In this document: piece by piece, positions 1-7,067 of the stretch
Layout: every line of letters begins with the position of its first letter
Numbering within the stretch: position 1 is the stretch's first letter
Assembly (NCBI RefSeq): GCF_003369445.1
Contig: NZ_QRCU01000014.1
Location: 1 to 64,000 of the forward strand
Direction of reading: 5' to 3'
Source: Arthrobacter silvisoli
Lineage (GTDB): Bacteria; Actinomycetota; Actinomycetes; Actinomycetales; Micrococcaceae
DNA length: 64,000 bases
The notes under the pieces: generated by a model
Seen by the model: only the letters and a program-made list of their open reading frames with translations
Databases searched by the model: none
Told to the model about the DNA's origin: nothing
Made by a program: the position numbers and the translations under genes

Positions 1-825
1 GAAGCGACCTTCCTGATCGGCGGCTCCGAATGCACCCGCCGCTGCGACTTCTGCCAGATCGACACCGGCAAACCCTCCCCCCTGGACCGGCTCGAACCCA
101 CCAAGGTCGCCCGCTCCGTGCAGCAGATGAACCTGCGCTACGCCACCGTCACCGGCGTGGCCCGCGACGACCTCGAAGACGAAGGCGTCTGGCTCTACGC
201 CGAAACCGTGCGCAAGATCCACGAACTGAACCCCGGCACCGGCGTCGAACTGCTCATCCCGGACTTCTCCGGCAACCCGGACCACATCAAGGCGATCTGC
301 GACTCCGCCCCGGAGGTGTTCGCGCACAACGTCGAAACCGTGCCGCGCATCTTCAAGCGCATCCGCCCCGCGTTCCGCTACGAACGCTCCCTGGACGTCA
401 TCACCCAGGGCCGCAACCACGGCATGGTCACCAAGTCCAACCTGATCCTGGGCATGGGCGAAACCCGCGAAGAAATCAGCGAAGCCCTCAAGGACCTGCA
501 CGAGGCCGGCTGCGACCTGGTCACCATCACCCAGTACCTCCGCCCGAGCGAACGGCACCTGCCCGTGGACCGCTGGGTCAAGCCCCAGGAATTCGTCGAC
601 CTCGCCGACGAAGCCGAAGAGATCGGCTTCCTCGGCGTCATGTCCGGCCCCCTGGTCCGCTCCTCCTACCGGGCCGGCCGGCTCTGGGCCACCGCCATGC
701 GCAAGAAAGGCCGCGACATCCCCGCGCATCTGGCCCACATCGCCGAGGGCATCCAGGACTCCGGCACCACCCGCCAGGAAGCCCGCACCCTCCTCAGCGC
801 GCCCGCAAAAGCTTCAGGCAACTAA
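1..825 (+). CDS. lipA: Lipoyl synthase (5'-truncated by window edge)
   Basis: Radical-SAM enzyme that inserts two sulfurs into octanoyl groups on lipoyl domains (PDH, OGDH, glycine-cleavage H protein). The frame is open from base 1, so the N-terminus with the auxiliary-cluster cysteines lies outside; 274 residues are visible. Seen: the radical-SAM motif CTRRCDFC (Cys at visible residues 11, 15 and 18) and RSSYRA near the C-terminus, whose serine ligates the auxiliary cluster in this family. The stop is TAA at 823-825. The next gene starts 12 bases later on the same strand, suggesting co-transcription. lipB would be expected upstream. Confidence 0.96.
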   Translation, partial: EATFLIGGSECTRRCDFCQIDTGKPSPLDRLEPTKVARSVQQMNLRYATVTGVARDDLEDEGVWLYAETVRKIHELNPGTGVELLIPDFSGNPDHIKAICDSAPEVFAHNVETVPRIFKRIRPAFRYERSLDVITQGRNHGMVTKSNLILGMGETREEISEALKDLHEAGCDLVTITQYLRPSERHLPVDRWVKPQEFVDLADEAEEIGFLGVMSGPLVRSSYRAGRLWATAMRKKGRDIPAHLAHIAEGIQDSGTTRQEARTLLSAPAKASGN

Positions 826-836
826 GGGCGGATCCG

Positions 837-1616
837 ATGTTTCCCACCAGATTCGAAATCATCCCCTCGGCCGGCATCGCCGGGAAGCTCGTGGCCGCCG
901 TGCCGCAATCCACCACCCTGACCATCACGTGCCTGCCGCACCACGGCATCGCCCGCACCATGCAATCGGCCCTTGAGCTCAGGGAGCTGGGTTACGACGT
1001 CGTTCCCCACATCGCGGCGCGGGCGCTGGAAAGCCGCGGGCAGCTTGCCGGAATCGTCCGCGACTGCGAAAGCGCGGGGATCACGGAAATCTTCGCGATC
1101 GGCGGCGACGCCCAGCAGCCCGCGGGCCCGTACGGTACCTCACGGGAGTTGCTCGAGGATCTCGCCGAACACTCGGGCGGCAGGATCACGGCCGGCGTCG
1201 CGGGCTACCCGGAAGGGCATCCCGCGGTGGGGGGCCTTGAACTGGTGGACGACCTGCTGGCGAAGCAGCACCTCGCCGCCAGGATCGTCACCCAGATGTG
1301 TTTCTCGGCGCCGGAAATCCACGGCTACGCCGCACTGCTGCGCCGCGAAGGCGTCACCCTGCCGGTGTGGGCGGGGGTGGCCGGCGCCGTGCCGCGGGCC
1401 AAGCTGCTGTCCCTGGCGACGCAGATCGGCGTGGGCTCGTCCATGAAGTTCCTCGGCAAGCAGAAGACGCTGGCCCGCAAGCTGTTCCTCGGGGACCGCT
1501 ACTCTCCCGGAAACCTGGTGGCGGAGCTGGCGGACCCCGCCGGGAGCATCGCCGGCATCCACCTCTACAGCTTCAACAACCTGCAACTGCCGGAGTGGAT
1601 GGCTGACGTGGCGTAG
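837..1616 (+). CDS. MetF-like methylenetetrahydrofolate reductase family protein
   Basis: 259 residues resembling the methylenetetrahydrofolate reductase TIM barrel: an N-terminal strand ending in TITCLPHHG, a region AIGGDAQQPAGPY typical of the folate/FAD pocket, a central GVAGYPEGHP segment, and QMCFSAPEI followed by PVWAGVAGAV. The family reduces or oxidises methylene-THF in one-carbon metabolism. It is shorter than E. coli MetF (about 296) and its sequence differs from the canonical methionine-pathway enzyme, so a catabolic one-carbon role (methyl-group or glycine-betaine breakdown) is possible; this is inference. The ATG has AAGGGCG upstream and lies 12 bases after lipA. Confidence 0.75.
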   Translation: MFPTRFEIIPSAGIAGKLVAAVPQSTTLTITCLPHHGIARTMQSALELRELGYDVVPHIAARALESRGQLAGIVRDCESAGITEIFAIGGDAQQPAGPYGTSRELLEDLAEHSGGRITAGVAGYPEGHPAVGGLELVDDLLAKQHLAARIVTQMCFSAPEIHGYAALLRREGVTLPVWAGVAGAVPRAKLLSLATQIGVGSSMKFLGKQKTLARKLFLGDRYSPGNLVAELADPAGSIAGIHLYSFNNLQLPEWMADVA

Positions 1617-1652
1617 GGCGCGGGCGATTCGGCCGGCCGGCCATGGCACAAG

Positions 1653-2321
1653 CTATGGCACCGAGACCGCGGCCACCGTCTTCCTGGCCTCGTCCCGCAG
1701 TTCCACCCCGGAGATCCCGGATAGCTGCACCGGTGTGGCGCCCGTGACCTTGATGCGCCCGGTGGGGGTCGCGGTCCAGCCGCAGGCGAGTTCCTCGCCG
1801 CCGTCGCGGTCCTTGACCCACAGGTACAGGGTGCCCTCGAGCGGCATGCTGCGGCCCTCGAGCTCGAGCTCGGTGCCCCACGTTTTCTTGACCAGGCCGA
1901 CGGTCAGCTGCATCCCGTTTTCGGCCTGCAGCGAGTACCTGGCATCCGGTTTGGGCGGCGGGTTGAGCAGGCCGCCCACCGCCGGTCCGGCGAGGAGGCC
2001 GCCGGCGAGGCATGCTGCGGCGACTCCCGCCACCAGTGCGGCGCGCCACCGCCGCGACTTCCGGCGTCGGGCGGCAAGTTCCAGCAGCACCGGCGCCGCG
2101 GCATCCGGGTCGGCGTGGTCCGCTGGCCGCCGTCCCGCGGAAGCGGCGAGCGCGACGGCGTCAGGCACCGGAACGGCGTCGAGCAAGGCTGGGAGGCTTT
2201 CCAGCTCGGCGAGTTCGCGGCGGCAGGCGGCACAGCCGGCGAGGTGTTCTTCGAAGGCGAGCGCCTCGGCCGGTTCCAGCCCGCCCAGCAGGTAGGCGCC
2301 CAGGAGCGTGTGCTCGTTCAT
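1653..2321 (-). CDS. Anti-sigma factor with zinc-finger (ZAS) domain, membrane anchored
   Basis: 222 residues. The N-terminal zf-HC2/ZAS domain has HLAGCAAC (His26, Cys30, Cys33), the zinc-binding signature of anti-sigma factors that hold an ECF sigma inactive. A transmembrane segment spans about residues 92-118. The remaining C-terminal part (NGMQLTVGLVKKTWG to the end) would be extracytoplasmic, like the RskA/RslA sensory domain. Its start overlaps the sigma gene stop by ATGA (2318-2321), so the two are translationally coupled. Known for the family: redox or proteolysis releases the sigma. The trigger here is unknown. A degenerate 12-bp repeat covers its stop codon (1642-1661). Confidence 0.88.
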   Translation of the reverse strand: MNEHTLLGAYLLGGLEPAEALAFEEHLAGCAACRRELAELESLPALLDAVPVPDAVALAASAGRRPADHADPDAAAPVLLELAARRRKSRRWRAALVAGVAAACLAGGLLAGPAVGGLLNPPPKPDARYSLQAENGMQLTVGLVKKTWGTELELEGRSMPLEGTLYLWVKDRDGGEELACGWTATPTGRIKVTGATPVQLSGISGVELRDEARKTVAAVSVP

Positions 2322-2830
2322 CGTTGCACCCCCATTTCGTCCAGGATGGTGCGCAGGGCGCGCACGGCGTAGAAGGCCCGGGATTTCACGGTGCCGGCGG
2401 GAATGTTGAGCCGCAGCGCTGCCTCGTTGACGGTGAAGCGCTGGTAGTGCAGCGCCACCAGGACCTCCCGGTGTTCCTGGCTGAGCCGCAGCAGTGCCTC
2501 CTCCATGAGGACCCGGTTGAGCAGTTCGTCCACCCGTTCGCTGCTCTCGGCCAGTTCCAGGGCGTCGGGCCCGGTTTCTGCCGGGCGGCGGCGGGCCTTG
2601 CGATAGTTGTCGATGATGACGTTCCGGGCAGTGCGGAACAGGTAGCTGCGCAGGCTTCCGGTGATCTGCGGCGCGTGCTGCCAGACGCGCAGTACCGTTT
2701 CCTGCACGACGTCGTCCGCCTGGTTTTCGTCGCTGGTGCAGCTGAGCACGAAGCGGCGGAGTGCGGTGCCGTGGTCGCGGTAGATCGCAGCCACCACGTC
2801 CTCGTCGCTCATGTTGCCGTCCGACGGCAT
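2318..2830 (-). CDS. ECF RNA polymerase sigma factor (SigL/SigK-like)
   Basis: 170 residues. Region 2 spans about residues 10-75 (AAIYRDHGTALRRFV, then DDVVQETVLRVWQHA, the core-binding and -10 helices). Region 4 spans about 110-160 (SQEHREVLVALHYQRFTVNEAA then IPAGTVKSR, the -35-binding helix-turn-helix). Start chosen at the ATG at 2830 because AGGAGG lies 5 bases before it; ATGs at 2851 and 2812 lack such a site, and the predicted transcript begins near 2858. Coupled by ATGA to its anti-sigma gene. A perfect ECF-type promoter reads into it and an identical one points at the lipoprotein, implying autoregulation. Confidence 0.92.
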   Translation of the reverse strand: MPSDGNMSDEDVVAAIYRDHGTALRRFVLSCTSDENQADDVVQETVLRVWQHAPQITGSLRSYLFRTARNVIIDNYRKARRRPAETGPDALELAESSERVDELLNRVLMEEALLRLSQEHREVLVALHYQRFTVNEAALRLNIPAGTVKSRAFYAVRALRTILDEMGVQR

Positions 2831-2865
2831 CGCTGCCTCCTGGGTTGACATTGCTTCCGGCTGAT

Positions 2866-2893
2866 ACGACGCCGGCCGCAGCAAAAAGGTTCA
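2866..2893 (-). promoter_or_regulatory. ECF-sigma promoter for sigma/anti-sigma operon
   Basis: On the minus strand TGAACC (2893-2888), a 16-base spacer, then CGTCGT (2871-2866). The hexamers and spacing match the mycobacterial SigL-type consensus (TGAACC, N16-18, CGT). The same two hexamers with the same spacer length occur on the plus strand at 2902-2929. The start of transcription would be near 2858, about 28 bases before the chosen ATG. Confidence 0.75.
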
Positions 2894-2901
2894 GTCCCCT
2901 G

Positions 2902-2929
2902 TGAACCATTCTTCACCTGCCGGCGTCGT
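2902..2929 (+). promoter_or_regulatory. ECF-sigma promoter for the COG4315 lipoprotein
   Basis: TGAACC (2902-2907), 16 bases, CGTCGT (2924-2929). Same hexamers and spacing as the divergent promoter of the sigma operon. Predicted transcript start near 2936, giving a leader of about 45 bases that carries AAGGAG before the ATG at 2982. Confidence 0.75.
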
Positions 2930-2981
2930 ACCGGGTGACTGTCCGGCCGATCAGGCCGGACCCGGCGTAAGGAGCGAACCC

Positions 2982-3539
2982 ATGAAACGCCTGCACACGA
3001 TCGGCGGTCCCGGCGTACTGGCCCCAGCGGCTGCACTGATCCTCGCGGTCACCCTGGCCGGCTGCGGCGGCAGCCCCGGCACCTCTCCCGGCAGCACCTC
3101 CCCTGGCAGCGCCGCCCCGGCGTCGAGCGCCCCGGCCTCCGGGCCGGCGTCGAGCGCCCCGGCCGCCGGGCCGGAACTGAAGACAGCCACCTCCAGCGCG
3201 GGCAACATCGTGGTGGGCGCCAACGGCATGAGCGTCTACTTCTTCACCAAGGACGTGAAGGACTCCGGCAAGAGCGCCTGCGAAGGAGCCTGCGTGGCGC
3301 TGTGGCCCGCAGTGACCACCACCTCCGACAAACCCGCGGTCGAAGGCGTGACCGGAACCGTCGGCACTATCCCGACGGCGGACGGCAAGAAGCAGGTGAC
3401 CATCAACGGCCTGCCGGTCTACTTCTTCGCGCAGGACACCGCCGCCGGTGATGTGAAGGGCCAGGGCTACGGCAACGTCTGGTACCTGGTGAGCCCGTCC
3501 GGCGACATGATCAAGGAGAATGCGGGGATGGGGTACTGA
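2982..3539 (+). CDS. Secreted lipoprotein, COG4315 (Y-x4-D repeats)
   Basis: 185 residues. Signal peptide with lipobox LAGC (Cys28), then a Ser/Pro/Ala/Gly linker to about residue 65 that contains a 27-bp in-frame duplication (3117-3170). The folded part has two Lipoprotein_15-type repeats: VYFFTKD followed by CEGACVALWP, and VYFFAQD followed by GNVWYLV, each with the Tyr-x4-Asp that names the family. Function of the family is unknown. The promoter arrangement says it belongs to the regulon of the adjacent ECF sigma factor, so a cell-envelope stress role is plausible. GTAAGGAG precedes the ATG. Confidence 0.88.
   Translation: MKRLHTIGGPGVLAPAAALILAVTLAGCGGSPGTSPGSTSPGSAAPASSAPASGPASSAPAAGPELKTATSSAGNIVVGANGMSVYFFTKDVKDSGKSACEGACVALWPAVTTTSDKPAVEGVTGTVGTIPTADGKKQVTINGLPVYFFAQDTAAGDVKGQGYGNVWYLVSPSGDMIKENAGMGY
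3117..3170 (+). repeat. 27-bp tandem duplication in lipoprotein linker
   Basis: Two adjacent 27-base units (3117-3143, 3144-3170) differing at one base; in frame, doubling a Pro/Ala/Ser segment of the linker. Confidence 0.85.
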
Positions 3540-3563
3540 GCGGGTCTTCGCTACGATCGGGGC

Positions 3564-4157
3564 ATGGCCTCAGCCCCTGACCTCACGGCAACCGCCGGGA
3601 CCTGGAAGCTCATGGTGGACAGCAACCAGGAGCTGCTGCTGCGCAAGTCCGGGCACGACGTCCACTGGTGGGCCGAACGGGGCCGCGCGGCCGGGTTGAA
3701 GAACGACGCCGAGCTGCGCGGCTGGATGCGGGACGAACACGGCATCACCGGCTACGCCCAGTACGCAGTGTCCTGGGAAATGTTCGGCTACCCCGACTTC
3801 ATGCTGCGCGACGCCGACGAACTGATCGCCGGCCAGTACGCCAAGCACCCCGAGCTGCGTCCCATCGCCGACGCGCTGCTCGCCTGGGCCGCAGCCACCG
3901 ACGGCGTCGCGATCCAGATGCGCAAAGGCTATGTGTCGCTGCACAGCACCAGGCGGAAGTTCGCCCAGGTGACGCGGGCGAACACGACAAGCGTGGACGT
4001 CCTCCTGCGTTCGGCCGTGACTCCGGGCGGCCGGGTGGAAGCGGTCAAGGTCCGCAAGGGCGACTTCTTCGACCGCAAGGTCCGGCTCATGTCCGTGGAC
4101 GGCGTCGACGGGGAACTGTTCGCTCTGTTGGAGAGGGCGCTGGCGGAGAATTCGTAG
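3564..4157 (+). CDS. DUF4287/DUF5655-like conserved protein
   Basis: 197 residues, soluble, no signal or membrane segment. The first half carries a W(W)AER-x-(n)-ELRGWMRDEHGITGYAQYAV region typical of DUF4287; the second half (AIQMRKGYVSLHSTRRKFAQV onward) resembles DUF5655. Proteins of this build are common in actinobacteria and have no established function. It stands alone, 24 bases after the lipoprotein stop; transcription with that gene is possible. The sequence around its stop codon is imperfectly repeated (4151-4163 against 4170-4183). Family naming is from memory of the motif pattern. Confidence 0.65.
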   Translation: MASAPDLTATAGTWKLMVDSNQELLLRKSGHDVHWWAERGRAAGLKNDAELRGWMRDEHGITGYAQYAVSWEMFGYPDFMLRDADELIAGQYAKHPELRPIADALLAWAAATDGVAIQMRKGYVSLHSTRRKFAQVTRANTTSVDVLLRSAVTPGGRVEAVKVRKGDFFDRKVRLMSVDGVDGELFALLERALAENS

Positions 4158-4207
4158 GCTTCCGGGCGCTTCCGTGGGCTTCCTGTCCGCGAGTTCGCGG
4201 GAGGGCT

Positions 4208-4276
4208 GCGGGGTCGCTGGAATGTTCCGGCGACCCCGCGGCGTTCCGGCGACCCCGGAGCGTTCCGGCGACCCCG
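4208..4276. repeat. Palindromic 19-bp-period array, left of AbiEi-DUF559 gene
   Basis: A 15-bp-stem hairpin (4208-4222 with 4225-4239) followed by two more direct copies of GTTCCGGCGACCCC. The forward copies begin at 4224, 4243 and 4262, exactly 19 bases apart. The inverted partner is GCGGGGTCGCTGGAA. The same motif recurs at 5373-5420 on the other side of the adjacent gene. Confidence 0.85.
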
Positions 4277-4321
4277 GGTGATATTCGACGACGGCGGCCC
4301 GCCCGGTTGGCCGGGAACTGC

Positions 4322-5299
4322 TCAGTTAGCCCGGGGATCCGGGCGGCGGCGCAATGCTGTCACGATCCTGGCCTTGAACGTTTCCTCGTTGAATAAGTCC
4401 TGCCATTTGAGCCGCACAAACATCCAGCCATCCTCAGTGAGGGCGTTTTCACGCTGCCGTTCCCGGTAGAGAACTTCCTCGGTGGGCGCATAGTCGAAGT
4501 ATTTGGTCTTGCCGTCGAATTCGAGCGCGATCTTGCGTTCCCTCCAGCCAAAGTCCATGCGATGGCGTCCGGCCCGGCTCATGACTTCAAGCTGCATCTC
4601 CGGCATCGGGATCCGCAGCCGTTGCAGGAGCTCACGAGTCAAGGTCTCGCCGGCCGATTCGGAGCGCGGATCGGCGTTTTCGAGAACCCTGCGGAGATTC
4701 TTCACGCCGCGCCGCCCCGGAACGGCCTCCGCCATTTCCTTCATTCGGAGCAGGTCGGCGCCCTGCCTGAGTGCGTTGTCCATAATGATCAGGCTCTGCC
4801 GGTAGCCCAGCATGAGGGCACAATCGACCGCCGTCCGTTCCAGTGACGTAACCCGCAGCCGTCTGACGGTGACGACGTCGGATTCACTGAACGGCCGGGT
4901 GTGCCCACGGACGTCCTTTCCCAAACGGCAGCCGGACGGCCGGGTCTGCAGGAGGACATGGACCAGATCGTCGGCATCCCAGACGAACAATCCATGTATC
5001 CGCGCTGCGGAGGTGTGGCTATAGGCAAAGCTGCCGTTCGACGTGGTGCGGGTTCCGTGGGCATGTGCCAAGATCAGCTGTTCGCTGCGGTTCCAAGGCT
5101 TCTGCCTGTTCCACAGTGATGCCCGGATATAGCAGCCATACCGGAGTCGGATCAGTTCACGGTGGCGAACCAGGACGGTGATGGCGCGGGAGTTCAACCC
5201 TGCGGCAAGCAGCTGATCCGTCCGCCAGAGGGAACCGGCTGGCGGGAGCTGGGGCATGGACGACGGCGCGGACAGGATCGGTGTCTGGGACATTGTCAT
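4322..5299 (-). CDS. AbiEi-like antitoxin-domain protein with C-terminal DUF559 nuclease-like domain
   Basis: 325 residues. Residues about 22-60 (WRTDQLLAAGLNSRAITVLV, LRYGCYIRA) look like the winged-helix N-terminal domain of AbiEi-family type IV antitoxins. The C-terminal third (RMDFGWRERKIALEFDGKTKY, ending in EDGWMFVRLKWQDL) resembles DUF559/Vsr-like PD-(D/E)xK nucleases, with Asp, Glu and Lys in plausible metal-site positions. No AbiEii toxin gene is adjacent. Such fused solitary genes are frequent in Micrococcaceae; function unproven. It is less G+C-rich than its neighbours in places, is flanked by repeat arrays, and sits where lipA and DUF4191 adjoin in related genomes, so acquisition is likely. 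Confidence 0.72.
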   Translation of the reverse strand: MTMSQTPILSAPSSMPQLPPAGSLWRTDQLLAAGLNSRAITVLVRHRELIRLRYGCYIRASLWNRQKPWNRSEQLILAHAHGTRTTSNGSFAYSHTSAARIHGLFVWDADDLVHVLLQTRPSGCRLGKDVRGHTRPFSESDVVTVRRLRVTSLERTAVDCALMLGYRQSLIIMDNALRQGADLLRMKEMAEAVPGRRGVKNLRRVLENADPRSESAGETLTRELLQRLRIPMPEMQLEVMSRAGRHRMDFGWRERKIALEFDGKTKYFDYAPTEEVLYRERQRENALTEDGWMFVRLKWQDLFNEETFKARIVTALRRRPDPRAN

Positions 5300-5372
5300 G
5301 CACCAAGCCTTGGCGGGGCCATGGTCCGGCGACAGGTGCCAGTCTCTCTATGTGGAAAACTCCTCAGCCCAC

Positions 5373-5420
5373 GAATTCGCCGGAACGCTGCGGGGTCGCC
5401 GGAACGTTCCGGCGACCCCG
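5373..5420. repeat. Palindromic 19-bp-period array, right of AbiEi-DUF559 gene
   Basis: A perfect 30-bp palindrome (5391-5420) made of GGGGTCGCCGGAAC joined to GTTCCGGCGACCCC, preceded by a degenerate inverted copy at 5373-5386 that keeps the 19-base period. It is the same unit as the array at 4208-4276 but with mainly opposite orientation. Confidence 0.85.
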
Positions 5421-5444
5421 GGCGCGTAACATCCAGCAAGCCAC

Positions 5445-5480
5445 AAGGACCGGGCGCCTTTCAGCAGGCGTCCGGTCCTT
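5445..5480. terminator. Terminator-like hairpin between divergent genes
   Basis: AAGGACCGGGCGCC (5445-5458) pairs with GGCGTCCGGTCCTT (5467-5480) with G-T wobbles, then TTTGTC on the plus strand. The flanking genes are divergent, so no gene in place needs it; it may be left from the arrangement before the accessory DNA entered. Confidence 0.5.
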
Positions 5481-5505
5481 TGTCATCACGTAGAATTAAG
5501 GCACT

Positions 5506-6258
5506 ATGGCGAAATCCCCTGACTCCAGCAAATCGACCCCCTCGGCAGACGCTCCGAAGCGCGGGCTGTTCTCCCGCAAGCCCAAGGAAGCCAAGGCAAA
5601 GAAGCCGAGCCAGCTCAAGCAGATCGGCGAAGTCTTCAAGATGACCCGCCGGAGCGACCCGCAGGTTGTCTGGCTGATGGTGCTTGCTTTCCTGGGCGTC
5701 GTCGCCGTCAGCCTCCTGATCGGTTTCCTTCTCCAGAACCCGATCACCGGCCTGATCATCGGCATTCCGCTGGGCCTGCTCGCCGCCGTCTTCATCCTGT
5801 CCCGCCGCGCCGAGCGGGCCGCGTTCGCACAGATCGAAAACCAGCCGGGCGCCTCAGGTGCCGCCCTCGGAACCCTGCGCCGGGGCTGGATCACCGAAGA
5901 GCAGCCGGTCGCCGTCAACCCGCGCACGCAGGATGCCGTGTTCCGTGCGATCGGTCGTCCCGGCGTCGTCCTCGTCAGCGAAGGGCCCTCGCACCGGGCC
6001 AAGCCGCTGCTGGACGCCGAACGCAAGAAGCTCGCGCGCATCCTGCCGAACGTCACCATCCACGTGATCGAAAGCGGCCGCGGTGAAGGCCAGGTTCCGC
6101 TCAGCCAGATCGCCAAGACCATGAACAAGCTCAAGAACGAGCTCACCAAGGTCGAGGTCAATGCCGTCAGCAAGCGGATCTCGTCGCTGGGCAGCAACCG
6201 CCTGCCGATCCCCAAGGGCATCGATCCGTACAAGGCACGTCCCCAGCGCGGACGCTGA
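5506..6258 (+). CDS. DUF4191 membrane protein
   Basis: 250 residues. A basic N-terminus (residues 1-50, Lys-rich) precedes two transmembrane helices (about 54-76 and 79-98); the rest is a cytoplasmic domain (RRGWITEEQPVAVNPRTQD, VVLVSEGPSHRAKPLL) ending PKGIDPYKARPQRGR. This matches DUF4191, the family of M. tuberculosis Rv2219, which also lies between lipA and glnA1. Function unknown. TAAGG sits 5 bases before the ATG, and a TAGAAT -10-like hexamer lies at 5491-5496, so the leader must be very short. Confidence 0.88.
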   Translation: MAKSPDSSKSTPSADAPKRGLFSRKPKEAKAKKPSQLKQIGEVFKMTRRSDPQVVWLMVLAFLGVVAVSLLIGFLLQNPITGLIIGIPLGLLAAVFILSRRAERAAFAQIENQPGASGAALGTLRRGWITEEQPVAVNPRTQDAVFRAIGRPGVVLVSEGPSHRAKPLLDAERKKLARILPNVTIHVIESGRGEGQVPLSQIAKTMNKLKNELTKVEVNAVSKRISSLGSNRLPIPKGIDPYKARPQRGR

Positions 6259-6272
6259 TCATCCGGGAACAC

Positions 6273-6308
6273 AAAGGAACCGCCTCCAGTCGTGGGGGCG
6301 GTTCCTTT
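6273..6308. terminator. Bidirectional intrinsic terminator
   Basis: Perfect 12-bp stem AAAGGAACCGCC (6273-6284) with GGCGGTTCCTTT (6297-6308), with T-rich ends on both strands; between the convergent DUF4191 and RDD genes. Confidence 0.85.
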
Positions 6309-6356
6309 GTCTATCAGGTTTGTCGTGTCGGAGCGGACGCAGCTGCGTCCTGACGG

Positions 6357-6794
6357 CTACATCCTGATAAGGATCGTGTTCATCGCTTTGTCGTGGAGGC
6401 CGCGCTGGTCCGGGTCGAAAACGACGGCGGGAATCACCAGGCAGAGGAGCAGGGTACGCACCAGGGCGGCAAGCGGCCCGGCGGGTCCGCCGCCCAGCCT
6501 CACAACGTGGATGCCGGCGATACGGTGTCCGATGCTGTAGCCGAGGGTGCCGATCAGGAGAATCTGTTCGATGGCGAAGACGGCGAGCGTGGCCCATTGG
6601 TTGCCGCCGAAGGCGAAGTTGCTGATCACCAGCGCCAGGCCCCAGTCGATGCAGATGCCGAGGATGCGCCGGCCGGCACGGGCCATGGAGCCCGGGCCGG
6701 ACTCGGGAAGGCCCAGCCGCTCCCCCGGGTACTTTGAAATGCCGGACGTGTCCGGACCGGTGAGCCATGAGCCGAGATCTTTACGGGAAACCAC
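6357..6794 (-). CDS. RDD family membrane protein
   Basis: 145 residues with three hydrophobic segments. The RDD signature appears as RRILGICIDWGLAL (Arg and Asp in the first helix) and RGLHDKAMNTILIRM at the C-terminus. RDD proteins are small membrane proteins, some linked to ion transport; no substrate can be named here. The mycobacterial counterpart (Rv2219A) occupies the same place next to glnA1. Divergent from glnA1, with which it shares a 273-base intergenic region. Confidence 0.85.
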   Translation of the reverse strand: MVSRKDLGSWLTGPDTSGISKYPGERLGLPESGPGSMARAGRRILGICIDWGLALVISNFAFGGNQWATLAVFAIEQILLIGTLGYSIGHRIAGIHVVRLGGGPAGPLAALVRTLLLCLVIPAVVFDPDQRGLHDKAMNTILIRM

Positions 6795-6901
6795 CCACCA
6801 AGCTTAACGGCATCACCGGCGCCGCGCCGCGCCGCGCCGCGTTGCGGACAACGTGGACCCCGGACCATCCGGCAAGTAGCGTTTACACAGGAGGCGGTTC
6901 T

Positions 6902-6939
6902 GTAACCTGCCCGAAACAAAGCTGATACTCCCGGGAAAC
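6902..6939 (+). promoter_or_regulatory. GlnR box upstream of glnA1
   Basis: GTAAC (6902-6906), N6, GAAAC (6913-6917), N6, GATAC (6924-6928), N6, GAAAC (6935-6939). This is the full two-site GlnR consensus (gTnAC-n6-GaAAC repeated) with exact 6-base gaps. A TATAAG -10 lies at 6958-6963, so the last half-site falls where a -35 would be and no TTGACA is present, as expected for an activated promoter. Confidence 0.8.
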
Positions 6940-6957
6940 CCCATATCCCTAAGGTTG

Positions 6958-6963
6958 TATAAG
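6958..6963 (+). promoter_or_regulatory. -10 element of glnA1
   Basis: TATAAG 18 bases after the GlnR box; predicted transcript start near 6970, leaving a leader of about 98 bases with TAGGAGC before the ATG at 7068. Confidence 0.5.
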
Positions 6964-7067
6964 TTGCTAGCCACCGCACCGGGGGCACTTTTTTGTGTCC
7001 CGCCGGCTTCGGTTTTCGCTGGATCAGACGGCAAATGCCCGTTACCTGTTATGCGTTAGGAGCATAG

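Noticed and set aside
30..836. Apparent N-terminal extension of the MetF-like gene running through lipA
   Set aside because: The segment is lipA read in another frame, Pro/Arg/His-rich; the true start at 837 has an SD.
6820..6845. GCCGC micro-repeats before glnA1
   Set aside because: Simple GC slippage sequence with no symmetry or spacing suggesting a binding site.
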